The notes beneath the pieces were generated by a model. It was not told where the DNA came from. It worked only from the letters and a program-made list of their open reading frames with translations, and did not search any database. Shown here one piece after another: positions 20,467-30,823 of a DNA stretch of 64,000 nt. Each line of letters opens with the position of its first letter. Position 1 is the first letter of the stretch. Origin of the DNA: Saccharothrix longispora (GTDB taxonomy: Bacteria; Actinomycetota; Actinomycetes; Mycobacteriales; Pseudonocardiaceae); contig NZ_NSDM01000004.1 of the NCBI RefSeq assembly GCF_030852425.1, forward strand, positions 310,001-374,000. Reading direction: 5' to 3'. The position numbers and the translations under genes are program-made.

Positions 20467-21462
20467 TCAGGACGCGGCGAAGTCCAGGCCGAACCCGACC
20501 ACGAAGGCGACGAACGCGAACCACTCCACCGCGTGGCTCGGCCGGGCCTTGACCAGCACGGTCGCCGCCAGTCGCATGAGGGCCGCGACGGGCGCGGTCC
20601 GCAGCCGCACCACGACCCGGAACACCGCCACGCCACGCGGTGTGCGGGGCGGGCGGTCCGCGTCGCCCACGACCGCCGCGATCGCCAGGGCGCACAGCAG
20701 GACGGCCGCGGCCGGCAGCACCGGGATTTCCGACCCGGGGCTCGCCAGGTGGAGCATCGCCACGAGCAGCAGGACGGACAGGAGGAGCCCCACCATCGTG
20801 AAGAAACCCTCCCGGACGTCCAGGGCGTCCTGTCCCGCGCCGCCCAGCTCCTCCCACCGCTCGGGGCCGAGCCGGTCGCGCAGGAACCCGCTTACCGCGG
20901 CGCGGGCGGCGTCGACCTGCGCCTCGCACACGTCCGGCGGGTGCGGCGCGCAGGTGTGCGCCGCCGCCACGGCCTCCGCCGCACCCGGGTGCCACGCGTC
21001 GACGTCGGCCTGCGCGAGCGGGGCCGTGCCGACCGCCGGCGGCCCGCTCGTGGACACCTCCCAGCGCGCCACGCCCTCACCGCCGGGGCCGGGCTGGAAG
21101 TGCAGGTGGACCAGGCTGTCCTCCATCGCCCGCCGCAGCGACGCCAGCGGGTACAGGGCGATGGCCCGCTCCGCGCGGGCCAGCGCGCGGTCCCGGCGCT
21201 CGTCCCACCGCGCGCCCCACGCGGAGAACCGCTCGGAACCGACGAGCTTCAGCACCACGGTGGCGCCCGCGACGAACTGGAGCAGCTTCCCGATCCGCGC
21301 CCAGTTGCGCAGCGGCAGCCCCCAGACGACGGTGTCGCCGGTCAGCGCGCCGTGCCACCACGCGCCCGAGAACCGCCACAGCGCGGCGGCGTTCGCCACC
21401 GGCACCACGAGGACCGCGAGCACCGCCACCCACCGGGCGACGCGCGACAACCGGCGTCTCAC
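20467..21462 (-). CDS. Membrane protein of unknown function, coupled to sbcC
   Basis: 331 residues. One N-terminal membrane segment (VAVLAVLVVPVANAAALW) is followed by a soluble region of about 180 residues and three further hydrophobic segments (MVGLLLSVLLLVAMLHLA, LPAAAVLLCALAIAAVVG, WFAFVAFVVGFGLDFAA). GTG 21462 overlaps the sbcC stop as GTGA, so it is translated after sbcC. Two cysteines in TCAPHPPDVC could form a disulfide. I do not recognise a family; co-translation alone does not prove a repair role. Confidence 0.7.
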   Translation of the reverse strand: MRRRLSRVARWVAVLAVLVVPVANAAALWRFSGAWWHGALTGDTVVWGLPLRNWARIGKLLQFVAGATVVLKLVGSERFSAWGARWDERRDRALARAERAIALYPLASLRRAMEDSLVHLHFQPGPGGEGVARWEVSTSGPPAVGTAPLAQADVDAWHPGAAEAVAAAHTCAPHPPDVCEAQVDAARAAVSGFLRDRLGPERWEELGGAGQDALDVREGFFTMVGLLLSVLLLVAMLHLASPGSEIPVLPAAAVLLCALAIAAVVGDADRPPRTPRGVAVFRVVVRLRTAPVAALMRLAATVLVKARPSHAVEWFAFVAFVVGFGLDFAAS

Positions 21463-24347
21463 GCGGTCAGTTCGAGCGTGGAACCCGCCCGCGCCTTGCG
21501 CACCCGCAACCGGGTCGGGATGCGCTGCCGCAGCTCCTCCACGTGCGACACCAGCCCCACCACGCGCCCTCCCGCCCGCAGCTCGTCGAGCGTGGTCATG
21601 ACCAGCTCCAGGGTCTCCGCGTCGAGCGTGCCGAAGCCCTCGTCGATGAACAGCGTGTCGAGCACCGCGCCCGCGGCCACCACGTCCGACAGGCCCAGCG
21701 CCAGCGCCAGCGACGCCAGGAACGACTCGCCGCCGGACAGCGTCTTGGCCGGTCGGCGCTGCCCCGAGTAGTCGTCCAGCACGTCGAGGCCCAGGCCGCC
21801 CCGGGTGCCGCGCGGACCGGCCTCGACCGAGTGCACGAACCGGTAGCGACCTTGGCTCATGTGCTCCAGGCGGGTGCTCGCGGCCGCCGCGACCTCCTCC
21901 AGCCGCGCCGCCAGCACGTAGGTGCGCAACGTCATGCTGCGCGAGTTCTGGCCCCGCCCGTTGATCACGTCGGTCAGCGCGTCCAGCTCGGCGTACTCGG
22001 CCTGCACGGGCTCCAGCCGCGCCCACGCCGCGTGCAGCTGCGCGGCCAGCTCCCCGGCCCGCGCCGCGCGCCGCCGCGCCTCCTCCCACGCCCCGGACTC
22101 CCTCGTCGCCACCTCGGTGGCCTCCCGGAACAGCCGTTCGGCGCCCGCCACGTCCACCTCGGCGGAGGCGTCCACGTCGGGCAGCTCGGCCAGCGTGCTC
22201 TCGGCCGCCGTCCGCGACTTCTCCGCGTCGCGGACCCTGGCCTCCAGGGCGGCCACCACGTCGTTCGGGCGGGCCGCCGCCAAGGCCTCGGCGACGTCGG
22301 CGAACCCGGCGTCCGCCGCCAGCCGCGACACCTCCACCCGCTGCTCGGCCAACCGCTCCTCGTGCTCGGCCACGGCGACGCGCCGCGCGTGCAGGTCGGT
22401 CAGCGCGTCGGCCAGGCCGGACAGGTGCGCCCGCCGGGCCACCACGTCCGGGAAGTCGCCGCGCGCCTCCTCCAACCGCGCGCCCCGCTCCTCGACGGCC
22501 GCCACCAGCTCGGCGCGCTGCGCGCCCTCCCGCTCCAGCTGCCGCTCCAGGCGACCGCGCCGGTCCTGCGCGGCCTCGACCTCGCGCTCCAGCTCCGCCA
22601 GCTCCGCCCGCCGCGCCTCCAGCTGCCCGGCCAGCGCCGCCACGGCCCGGTGCTCGCGCTCCAGCTCGTCGGGGGAGCGGTCGCCCAGCTGCTCGCGCAG
22701 GTGGCCCAACCGGACCTCCAGCTTCTGCGCCTCCTGCTCGGCCCGCGCGCGCCGGCCCGCGGCCCGCTGCTCCGCGTCGGCCGCCGCGTCCTCGTCGACC
22801 GCCGTCACGGTCGTCGGCACGGGCCGCGCGGGTCCGGGGTGCTCGGCCGACCCGCACACCGGGCACGCCTCGCCCGCGCGCAGCTTGCCCGCCAGCTCGA
22901 CGGCCATGCCCTCCAGCCGCTCCTGCCGCACCCGCAGCAGCCCGTCCCGGGCCCGCTGGTGCTCGTCCACGGCCGCCCGCCGCGCCTCGTCGGCCGCGCG
23001 GAACGACGCCTCGACGCGCGGCAGCTCCACGGCCGCCGCCGCGAGCCCGGCGGCCTGCGTCAGCCGGGCGGCGGCCTCCCGCGCGTCGTCCACCGCCGAC
23101 CGCTGCGCCGACAGCCGCGCGGGCACCTCGTCGAGCTGCGTCACCAGCGACGCCAGGTCACGCGACGCGGTCGCGATCGACTGGTCCAGGTACGCGACGC
23201 GCCGCCGGTCGTCGTCCTGCTTCAACGCCTCGGCGGCCAGGCCGGTCAGCGCGCCGGACTCCTCCCGCAACCGCTCCGCGTCGCCGCGCAGGTCGTCCGG
23301 GGTCCCGTCGTCGGCGTACCCGAACGCCGCCACCGCGCCGGCCGCCGCGCGCTCCTGCGCCACGGCGGCGTCCAGCGCGCGCGCCAACCGCTCCGCGGCG
23401 GCCTGCGCGGGCACCACGACGGCCGCCTGCCGGGCGGCGTCGCGCTCCGCGACCCACACCCGCAGTTCCGGCTCCACCCGCGCGTACCGGTCGAGGGAGC
23501 GCCGCGCCTCGCGCACCCGCCGGACCCGCTCGTCCAGCGCCCGCGCGTCCTGCCACACCCGCTCGGCCGCGGCCCGGTCCGCCAGCGCCGCCGCGGCCCG
23601 CTGCTCGGCCTCCCGGCCGTCCTCGTCCAACCGCTTGAGCAGCGAGCTGAGCCACTCGTGGTCGCCCACCGGGGGCGGCTCCTCGGCCGCCGCCTCCGCG
23701 ACCCGCTGCACGAGGCCCTGGTTCACCCGGCCGAGCCGCTCGACCTCCTGCCCCGCCTCCCGCCGCCGCTCCCGGAACCACCTCTCCACGTCCAGGAACC
23801 GCTCGGTGCCGAACAGCCTCTCCAGCAGCTTCTCCCGCTCGGCGGTCTCCGCGCGCAGGAACCGCGCGAACTCGCCCTGCGGCAGCAGCACCACCTGGAA
23901 GAACTGCTCGGCGGTCATCCCCACCAGGCCCTCGACCTCGCGGGCCACGTCGTCGATGCGGGTGTGGCCCTCGCCGTCCCACCCGCTGACCCAGGTCAGC
24001 GACACCTGCGCCTGCTGGCGCGTCACGCCGCCGCCGCGCTTCTTGGGCCGGTCGTACTCGGGGGCGCGGCGCAGCCGGAACCGCCTGCCGCGCACGGTCA
24101 GCTCCAGCTCCACGAACGTCGCGGTCTCGGCGCGCGCGTAGTCGCAGCGCAGCCGCTTCACGTCGCCGCGCGCGCCCGGCACCTTCCCGAACAGCGCGAA
24201 CGCCACCGCGTCGAGCAGCGTCGTCTTGCCCGCGCCGGTGTCGCCGTGCAGCAGGAACAGGCCGTCACCGCCGAGCCGGTCGAAGTCGACCTCCTCCTGC
24301 TCCGCGTACGGCCCGAACCCGCTGACCAGCAGCCGGTGCAGCTTCAC
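21459..24347 (-). CDS. sbcC: SbcC, SMC-like nuclease ATPase
   Basis: 962 residues. An N-terminal Walker A (GDTGAGKTTLLDAVAF) is followed by long coiled coils around a central zinc hook CPVCGSAEHPG (near residue 495). A C-terminal signature and Walker B (DTLFIDEGFGTLD) follow. With SbcD it forms the Rad50/Mre11-like complex that opens hairpins and processes DNA ends. GTG 24347 follows the sbcD stop without a gap, with AGGAGG just upstream inside sbcD. Palindrome cleavage by SbcCD is of interest because this genome carries long palindromic repeats. Confidence 0.93.
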   Translation of the reverse strand: MKLHRLLVSGFGPYAEQEEVDFDRLGGDGLFLLHGDTGAGKTTLLDAVAFALFGKVPGARGDVKRLRCDYARAETATFVELELTVRGRRFRLRRAPEYDRPKKRGGGVTRQQAQVSLTWVSGWDGEGHTRIDDVAREVEGLVGMTAEQFFQVVLLPQGEFARFLRAETAEREKLLERLFGTERFLDVERWFRERRREAGQEVERLGRVNQGLVQRVAEAAAEEPPPVGDHEWLSSLLKRLDEDGREAEQRAAAALADRAAAERVWQDARALDERVRRVREARRSLDRYARVEPELRVWVAERDAARQAAVVVPAQAAAERLARALDAAVAQERAAAGAVAAFGYADDGTPDDLRGDAERLREESGALTGLAAEALKQDDDRRRVAYLDQSIATASRDLASLVTQLDEVPARLSAQRSAVDDAREAAARLTQAAGLAAAAVELPRVEASFRAADEARRAAVDEHQRARDGLLRVRQERLEGMAVELAGKLRAGEACPVCGSAEHPGPARPVPTTVTAVDEDAAADAEQRAAGRRARAEQEAQKLEVRLGHLREQLGDRSPDELEREHRAVAALAGQLEARRAELAELEREVEAAQDRRGRLERQLEREGAQRAELVAAVEERGARLEEARGDFPDVVARRAHLSGLADALTDLHARRVAVAEHEERLAEQRVEVSRLAADAGFADVAEALAAARPNDVVAALEARVRDAEKSRTAAESTLAELPDVDASAEVDVAGAERLFREATEVATRESGAWEEARRRAARAGELAAQLHAAWARLEPVQAEYAELDALTDVINGRGQNSRSMTLRTYVLAARLEEVAAAASTRLEHMSQGRYRFVHSVEAGPRGTRGGLGLDVLDDYSGQRRPAKTLSGGESFLASLALALGLSDVVAAGAVLDTLFIDEGFGTLDAETLELVMTTLDELRAGGRVVGLVSHVEELRQRIPTRLRVRKARAGSTLELTA

Positions 24348-25490
24348 CTAGTCCTCCTCACGGGCCGCCGCGGCGAACGCCTCGCGCAGCAGCAGCAGTT
24401 CCCGGTCGCCGGGTCGGTCGCCGCGCACGTCCTCCAGGAAGCAGCACGCGACCTCCTCGTCGGTGCGGCCCCGCACGCGCTCGGCGAACCGCAGCTCGCC
24501 GGGCCGCCCGCCCTCCGGCCGCCACTCGACGTGCACCGCGTGCGGGAACCGCGACTGGAGGCGGCGCAGCGCGTCCAGCGGGCGCACCCGGTCGGTCAGC
24601 GTCACGGACAGGAAGTGGTCGACGACCGCGTCGTGCTCGGGCCGCAGCAGCAGGTCGTCCAGCGCGCCGGTCAGCGCGGACAGCTCCCGGGGCACCGGCA
24701 GCGCCCGCCCCTCCACGCCGGCCAGGCCCTCGGGCCCCAGTTCCACCAGCCACACCTGCTTGGTGTGGCGGGCCTCGGAGAACGAGTACGCCACCGGGCT
24801 GCCCGAGTAGCGCAGGTGGTCGGCCAGCGTCTGCTGCCCGTGCAGGTGGCCCAGCGCCGCGTAGTCGACCCCGGCGAACACCGAGCCCGACACGTCCTGC
24901 ACGCCGCCGACCGCGATGGTCCGCTCCGACTCGCACGGCTCGCCACCGGTGACGAACGCGTGCGCCAGCACCACCGAACGCGCGCCGGGTCGGGCCGCCA
25001 GGTCCTCCCGGACCCGCCGCATCGCCTCGGTCAGCACGCCGCCGTGGCCCTTCGCGTCCGGCACGCCCAGCGCGTGCCGCGCCGTCTCCGGCTCCAGGAA
25101 CGGGATGCCGTACACCGCGACCGGGCCGTGGTCGTCGGCGAGCAGCACCGGCTCGGCCAGCTCCGCGATCCGCGTCCGCAGGTGCAGGCCGCCGGCCTCG
25201 GCGAACGCGCCGAGGAACCCCAGCCGTGCCGCCGAGTCGTGGTTGCCGGGCGTGACGACGATCTGCGCGCCCGCGTGCCTGATCCGCTTGAGGACCCGCG
25301 AGCACACCGCGACGGCCTCGGCGTTCGGCACCGCCCGGTCGAACAGGTCACCGGACACCACGACCACGTCGACCCGCTCGTCCGACACCGCGTCCGCGAG
25401 CCCCCCGAGCACCGATTCCTGCTCTTTCAGCAGGTCACGGCCGTGGAAGGTGCGCCCCACGTGCCAGTCGGACGTGTGCAGGATCTTCAC
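24348..25490 (-). CDS. sbcD: SbcD, Mre11-like exonuclease
   Basis: 380 residues with the calcineurin-like phosphoesterase motifs DWHVGR, GDLFDR, GNHDS and a later GHLHG, which bind two Mn ions. It is the nuclease partner of SbcC. GTG 25490 opens the conserved KILHTSDWHVG segment. TACCGT lies seven bases before it, consistent with a leaderless transcript. Divergent from rmuC across a 97-bp region containing a dyad. Confidence 0.93.
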   Translation of the reverse strand: MKILHTSDWHVGRTFHGRDLLKEQESVLGGLADAVSDERVDVVVVSGDLFDRAVPNAEAVAVCSRVLKRIRHAGAQIVVTPGNHDSAARLGFLGAFAEAGGLHLRTRIAELAEPVLLADDHGPVAVYGIPFLEPETARHALGVPDAKGHGGVLTEAMRRVREDLAARPGARSVVLAHAFVTGGEPCESERTIAVGGVQDVSGSVFAGVDYAALGHLHGQQTLADHLRYSGSPVAYSFSEARHTKQVWLVELGPEGLAGVEGRALPVPRELSALTGALDDLLLRPEHDAVVDHFLSVTLTDRVRPLDALRRLQSRFPHAVHVEWRPEGGRPGELRFAERVRGRTDEEVACCFLEDVRGDRPGDRELLLLREAFAAAAREED

Positions 25491-25514
25491 GCCGGCCACG
25501 GTAGGCGCGTGCGG

Positions 25515-25547
25515 GCGACACGCCGGTAACCCGGCTCGGCGTGTCGC
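25515..25547. promoter_or_regulatory. Dyad between sbcD and rmuC
   Basis: GCGACACGCCG (25515-25525) and CGGCGTGTCGC (25537-25547) are an exact 11-bp inverted repeat with an 11-bp spacer. The arms are about two helical turns apart, in the shared promoter region of two divergent DNA-repair genes. This is a good candidate operator. Confidence 0.55.
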
Positions 25548-25587
25548 TCGAACGTGTGATCGGACACGGGTGCGCGATGATCGGGGG

Positions 25588-26523
25588 GTGACAGCGGTCC
25601 TCAGCACGGCGGCGGTGGTCGTGGCGCTCCTGCTCGCCGGTGCCCTCCTGTTCCTCTACCGGCTCTACCAGGACAGCGTGCGGCGCACCGACGCGGCGCT
25701 GGCGGCGGTGGCCGCCGAACGCGAGCGCGGTGACGCCCAGTGGGCTGCCCTCCAGCGCTACGAGGTGGCGTTCTCGTCCGTGAGCGGGCGCGGTGAGCTG
25801 GGCGAGCAGGTCCTGGTGGAGACCGCGCGGATGCTCGGCCTGCGCGAGGGCATCCACTTCAGCGTGCAGGTCGACGTGGCCGGCGGCGGCTCGGTGCGGC
25901 CCGACCTCGTGCTCAACGTCGGCGGCGGCAGGCAGGTGCCGGTGGACGCGAAGATGAGCATGGCCACGTGGGCGGAGGCGGTGGAGACCGACGACCCGGG
26001 GGAACGCGTCGACGCGCTGCGCGTGCACGTGCGCAACATCCGGTCGCGGGCCGCCGAGCTGGCCGGCAAGGGCTACCAGCGGTGGGCCGACGCGATCTAC
26101 GGCACGATCATGTTCGTGCCCAACGACGGCGCGGTCGTCGCCGCCCTGGACACCGACCCGGAGCTGCTGCGCTGGCTGCTGGACCGGCGGGTGTTCCTGT
26201 GCGGGCCGACCGGGTTCGCGGTGATCGCGTCGGCGGCGATGTTCGCGGTGACCGACCGGGCGCTGGCCGAGGACGTGGAGCGGGTGCGGGACGCGGCCGG
26301 GCGCGCCCACCGGGCGGCCGACGGCGCGATCGACGCGGTCAACCTGTCGAGCACGCACCTCCAGCGGTTCCTGTCGGCGCGGCGGCGCGAGCTGGACGCG
26401 CTGGAGGGCTTCCGGGCGGCGGTGGAGCCGCTCAGCAACGCGTCGTCCGACGTCACCCCGCTGCCGCTCGTGCGCAGGAACGACGAGTCCCTCGGTGCAC
26501 CCTTGGACGCCCGCGAGGCGTAA
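25588..26523 (+). CDS. rmuC: RmuC-domain DNA recombination protein, short form
   Basis: 311 residues. An N-terminal membrane segment (AAVVVALLLAGALLFLYRLY) is followed by a short helical region and the RmuC domain (GLREGIHFSVQVDVAGG, VPVDAKMSMATWAEAVE, ELLRWLLDRRVFLCGPT). RmuC limits rearrangement between inverted repeats in E. coli. This version lacks most of the long coiled coil of the enterobacterial protein. GTG 25588 follows a G-run. Confidence 0.85.
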   Translation: MTAVLSTAAVVVALLLAGALLFLYRLYQDSVRRTDAALAAVAAERERGDAQWAALQRYEVAFSSVSGRGELGEQVLVETARMLGLREGIHFSVQVDVAGGGSVRPDLVLNVGGGRQVPVDAKMSMATWAEAVETDDPGERVDALRVHVRNIRSRAAELAGKGYQRWADAIYGTIMFVPNDGAVVAALDTDPELLRWLLDRRVFLCGPTGFAVIASAAMFAVTDRALAEDVERVRDAAGRAHRAADGAIDAVNLSSTHLQRFLSARRRELDALEGFRAAVEPLSNASSDVTPLPLVRRNDESLGAPLDAREA

Positions 26524-26561
26524 TAGAGTGTGTCGGGGGTTCGTCCGGACGAGGAGTGTTG

Positions 26562-27404
26562 GTGACCGCTGCAACGCGCGACGACTCGCGCAGCGACCCG
26601 GAGGACGACGAGTTCGAGGACGTCGTCCGCTGGAACGACCGCGCCATGTTCGGCAGCTTCCGGGGCCTGCCCTGGTGGGCGGCGGTGGCGATCGCGTTCG
26701 TGGTGGCCGTCGTCGGCGCCTGGGTTGACCTCGGCTCGTCGGCGGCGACCGTCGGCTGGGCGTTCGCGGTGGCGTTCTTCGTGGGCTGCGTCGGCGCGGT
26801 GGTGTTCGTCGAGCGCCGGTCGATGTTCGGCCCGGTCGTGCAGCCGCCGCTGGTCCTGGCGATCGTGGTGCCCACCCTGGTGGTGTTCACCTCGGGGGTG
26901 CCGTCCGGCGGCCTCACCTCGCTGGGCCTCAACCTGGGCAAGCCCCTGATCGACGGGTTCCCGGCGATGGCCCTCACGACGGCGGTCACCGTGCTGCTCG
27001 GTGTCGTGCGGGTGTCGACGCAGAAGGACCCGAACCGGCTCACCAAGGACGAGAAGCGCGAGGCCGGGCGCAAGCCGGTCGGCGAGAAGTCGCCCCGGGA
27101 GAAGCCGGTCCGCGACAAGCCCGTCCGGGAGAAGGCGGCCCGCGAGAAGCCCGTGCGCGAGCGTCCCGCGCGGGAGAAGGCGACCCGCGAGAAGCCCGCT
27201 CCCGAGGACCGCCCGAAGCGGCCCCGTCCCGCCGCCGACGACGCCCCGCCCCGACGCCGCCCGACCGCGCCCGCCGACGACGAGGACCGGCCGAAGCGCC
27301 CCCGCCCCCGTGACGGCGCCGCCCCCGCCGACCGGCCGCGTCGCCCGGCGTCCCGCGAGGGCCGTCCCCCGCAGCGCAAGCCCCGCCCGCGCGACGAGGA
27401 CTGA
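26562..27404 (+). CDS. DUF6542-type membrane protein with long basic tail
   Basis: 280 residues. Three to four membrane segments (WWAAVAIAFVVAVVGAWV, WAFAVAFFVGCVGAVVF, LVLAIVVPTLVVFTSG, FPAMALTTAVTVLLGVV) are followed by a tail of about 120 residues. The tail is built from REKPVRDKPVREKA-type repeats, then Pro/Arg/Lys-rich sequence. GAGGAG five bases before GTG 26562 fixes the start. The family is common in actinobacteria and of unknown function. The tail probably lies in the cytoplasm and could bind nucleic acid or acidic lipid (inference). Confidence 0.72.
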   Translation: MTAATRDDSRSDPEDDEFEDVVRWNDRAMFGSFRGLPWWAAVAIAFVVAVVGAWVDLGSSAATVGWAFAVAFFVGCVGAVVFVERRSMFGPVVQPPLVLAIVVPTLVVFTSGVPSGGLTSLGLNLGKPLIDGFPAMALTTAVTVLLGVVRVSTQKDPNRLTKDEKREAGRKPVGEKSPREKPVRDKPVREKAAREKPVRERPAREKATREKPAPEDRPKRPRPAADDAPPRRRPTAPADDEDRPKRPRPRDGAAPADRPRRPASREGRPPQRKPRPRDED

Positions 27405-27437
27405 CCGCGCGACGAGGACCGACCGCCGGCCCGCTCG

Positions 27438-27983
27438 TCAGGCCGCGCGCGCCTCGTGCGCGAGCAGCCACCCCTTGACCTCCGCGCCCCAGCGGAAGCC
27501 GCCGGGGCCGTTCGCCGCCACCACCCGGTGGCACGGGACGAACAGGGTCGCCGGGTTCTTCGCGCACGCGCCCGCCGCCGCCCGGACCGCCGACGGGCGT
27601 CCGGCGAGCAGCGCGAACCCGGCGTAGCTGATCGGCTCGCCCGCCGGGACGGTGCGCAGCGCCCGCCACGCCCCCGCGGTGAACGCGCCGCCCTCCTGGC
27701 GGACCGGGACGTCGTCGATCACCGCCAGGTCGCCGTCGTGGTAGGCGCGCACGGCCCTGGTGACCGCGCCCAGGTCGGGTCGTTCGACCAGGTTCGCCGG
27801 GCGCAGGCGCGGGGCGACCTTGGACAGCAGTTCGGCCACGTCCGTCGTCCAGCCGCTCGCCAGGACGGCCCCGTCCGCGGCGACGACGGCGGTGAACGGG
27901 CCGATCGGGGTGTCGGTCGCGGACACGTGGGCGGTGGTGCGGGTGGCGCCGGTGCGGGCGGCGGTCGTGCGGGCGGTGGTCAC
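27438..27983 (-). CDS. ogt: Methylated-DNA-protein cysteine methyltransferase
   Basis: 181 residues. The active-site motif VPCHRVVAANG carries the acceptor cysteine that removes methyl from O6-methylguanine in a suicide reaction. The helix-turn-helix region (ISYAGFALLAGRPSAVRAAAGA) precedes it. GTG 27983 overlaps the stop of the Ada-AlkA gene as GTGA. The pair matches the mycobacterial alkA-ogt operon of the adaptive response. Confidence 0.92.
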   Translation of the reverse strand: MTTARTTAARTGATRTTAHVSATDTPIGPFTAVVAADGAVLASGWTTDVAELLSKVAPRLRPANLVERPDLGAVTRAVRAYHDGDLAVIDDVPVRQEGGAFTAGAWRALRTVPAGEPISYAGFALLAGRPSAVRAAAGACAKNPATLFVPCHRVVAANGPGGFRWGAEVKGWLLAHEARAA

Positions 27984-29248
27984 GCGGTCCTCCTCAGGTG
28001 CATGGCCGCGTACGAGCGCCACGGGCGCCACGCGGGGTCTTCGCTGGTCAGGGGGATGTCCGGTGCGCCGAGGACGCGCATCACGACGTACGAGGCGACG
28101 TCCGGCCCGATGCCGGGGAACGCGGACAGCTCGGCGTGCAGCTCGTCGGCGTCCCGGCCCACGTCGACGCGCAGCGTGCCGTCGGCCAGGGCCCGCGCCA
28201 CCGGCGAGTCGATCGCCGCCGGCCTCGGGTACAGGTGGGTGACGGGACCGTCGGGGTGCTCCAGCGGTTCGCCCGGCGCGGTGTGGCCGAGTGCCCTGAG
28301 CAGGGTTTCCGCCCCGTCGACGCTGCCCGGCACGCGGATGCCCGGCCTCGACAGCACGCGCGGGCGCAGCACCGGGTCGCCCGCCAGGAAGTCGTCCACG
28401 GCCACCGGGTCGGCGTCCAGGTCGAGCAGGCGGCGGACCCGGTTGACCGCGCTGCCCAGGTCCCGGGGGTCCGACAGCCGGAGCGTGCACGCGACGTGCC
28501 CGTCCACCGGTTCCAGCAGCACGGTCGCGGTGCCGCGGGGAAGCCTCAGCGAACGTGCGTAGGCGTCTTCCGTGACGTGCTCCACGCCCGCTATGGCGGT
28601 GCTCCGGAAGTACGCCAGCAGCCCCTCGGCGTCGAACGGCGGCCGGTAGGGCAGGCGCAGCGTGATGCGGCCCGCGTTGCCGGTGGGCACGCGCCTGGCC
28701 CGCATCGCCGACGGGGTGGCCGCGAACACCGCGCGGATCGTGTCGTTGAACTGGCGCACGGACGCGAACCCCGCCGCGAACGCGATGTCGGCGAACGACA
28801 GGTCAGTCGTCTCGATCAGCAGCCGGGCCGAGTGCGCCCGGTGCGCGCGGGCCAGCGCCAGCGGACCGGCCCCCAGCTCCGCGGTGAGCACGCGGGTCAG
28901 GTGCCGCTCCGAGTACCCCAGCCGCGCGGCCAGGCCGGGCACCCCCTCGCGCTCCACCAGGCCGTCCGAGATCAGCCGCACGGCGCGGGCCGCGAGGTCC
29001 GCGCGCAGGTTCCACTCCGGCGAACCGGGCACCGCGTCGGGCAGGCACCGGCGGCACGCCCGGTAGCCGGCGGACTGGGCCGCGGCGGCGGTCGGGTAGA
29101 ACTCGGCGTTGCGGCGCCTGGGCGTCACCGCGGGGCAGGACGGCCGGCAGTAGATGCGGGTCGTGCGCACCGCGAGGATGAAGCAGCCGTCGAAGCGGGC
29201 GTCGCGGGCGGCGACCGCCCGGTAGGCGCGTTCGTCGTCGAGGAGCAC
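27980..29248 (-). CDS. alkA: Ada-AlkA fusion: methyl-phosphotriester sensor and 3-methyladenine glycosylase
   Basis: 422 residues. An Ada zinc domain with four Cys (near 34, 38, 65 and 68) is followed by an AraC-type HTH (about 90-185), an AlkA N-terminal domain and a helix-hairpin-helix glycosylase (FPGIGPDVASYVVMRVLG, then TSEDPAW with the catalytic Asp region). The protein can sense methylation and activate its own operon as well as excise alkylated bases. GTG 29248 precedes the zinc domain, with CAGAGT close upstream suggesting a leaderless message. Confidence 0.92.
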   Translation of the reverse strand: MLLDDERAYRAVAARDARFDGCFILAVRTTRIYCRPSCPAVTPRRRNAEFYPTAAAAQSAGYRACRRCLPDAVPGSPEWNLRADLAARAVRLISDGLVEREGVPGLAARLGYSERHLTRVLTAELGAGPLALARAHRAHSARLLIETTDLSFADIAFAAGFASVRQFNDTIRAVFAATPSAMRARRVPTGNAGRITLRLPYRPPFDAEGLLAYFRSTAIAGVEHVTEDAYARSLRLPRGTATVLLEPVDGHVACTLRLSDPRDLGSAVNRVRRLLDLDADPVAVDDFLAGDPVLRPRVLSRPGIRVPGSVDGAETLLRALGHTAPGEPLEHPDGPVTHLYPRPAAIDSPVARALADGTLRVDVGRDADELHAELSAFPGIGPDVASYVVMRVLGAPDIPLTSEDPAWRPWRSYAAMHLRRTA

Positions 29249-29313
29249 GCGGCCAACTCTGCCAGGGCTTCCGGGCGTGGTCTCGCGGGAATCGGACACG
29301 GCCCTGGTGCGCG

Positions 29314-29327
29314 TAGACTCACCCCCC
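29314..29327 (+). promoter_or_regulatory. ychF -10 element, leaderless
   Basis: TAGACT at 29314-29319 lies eight bases before the ychF GTG. The 79-bp gap also carries the divergent alkA promoter. Confidence 0.45.
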
Positions 29328-30407
<1,080 letters not shown>

Positions 30408-30426
30408 CCCGGTCATCGAGGCACGT

Positions 30427-30454
30427 CCAGTGGCGCGATGTCCAGTACCACTGG
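30427..30454 (+). promoter_or_regulatory. Palindromic operator upstream of solitary antitoxin
   Basis: CCAGTGG (30427-30433) is mirrored by CCACTGG (30448-30454), and CCAGTACCACTGG (30442-30454) is itself a dyad. This resembles the autoregulatory sites of YefM/Phd antitoxins. Confidence 0.45.
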
Positions 30455-30466
30455 ATGGGGCGCGGC

Positions 30467-30823
30467 ATGTCCATCACCGCGAGCGAGGCGCGCAGGGAAC
30501 TGTTCCGGCTGATCAAACAGGTCGACGACGACCACGACGTCGTCGAGGTCGTCTCCGAGCACGGGAACGCCGTCCTGATGTCCGCCGAGGACTGCACGGC
30601 TCTCCGGAAGGGCTCCTACCTGCTCAACGCCCGTCGCCTGCTCAAGGCGTATGGCACACCCGGTCGGCCCGGGTGGGGCGGGAACGACCTCGGGCCGGCC
30701 CACCCGATGGTGGACCGGCCCGAGGTACTGTCTGGTGTCGTCAGCGCACCTGGTTGCGGCTGTGGCGCGCGAGGGCGAAGACGCCCCCGGCCGTGGCCAG
30801 CATGCCCAGGGCCGAGACGGTGA
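30467..30823 (+). pseudogene. Solitary YefM/Phd-type antitoxin with abnormal C-terminus
   Basis: The first 65 codons read as a typical antitoxin (MSITASEARRELFRLIKQV, then VSEHGNAVLMSAEDCTAL). The usual toxin-binding C-terminus is missing; after LLKAYG the frame continues into 50 unrelated residues that overlap a minus-strand gene. No RelE/YoeB toxin follows. It is probably a decayed toxin-antitoxin remnant, though the DNA-binding part and the operator may still work. Confidence 0.55.

Noticed and set aside
21543-25529. Long plus-strand frame (1328 codons) opposite sbcC and sbcD
   Set aside because: Low-complexity translation; the opposite strand carries SbcC/SbcD motifs throughout.
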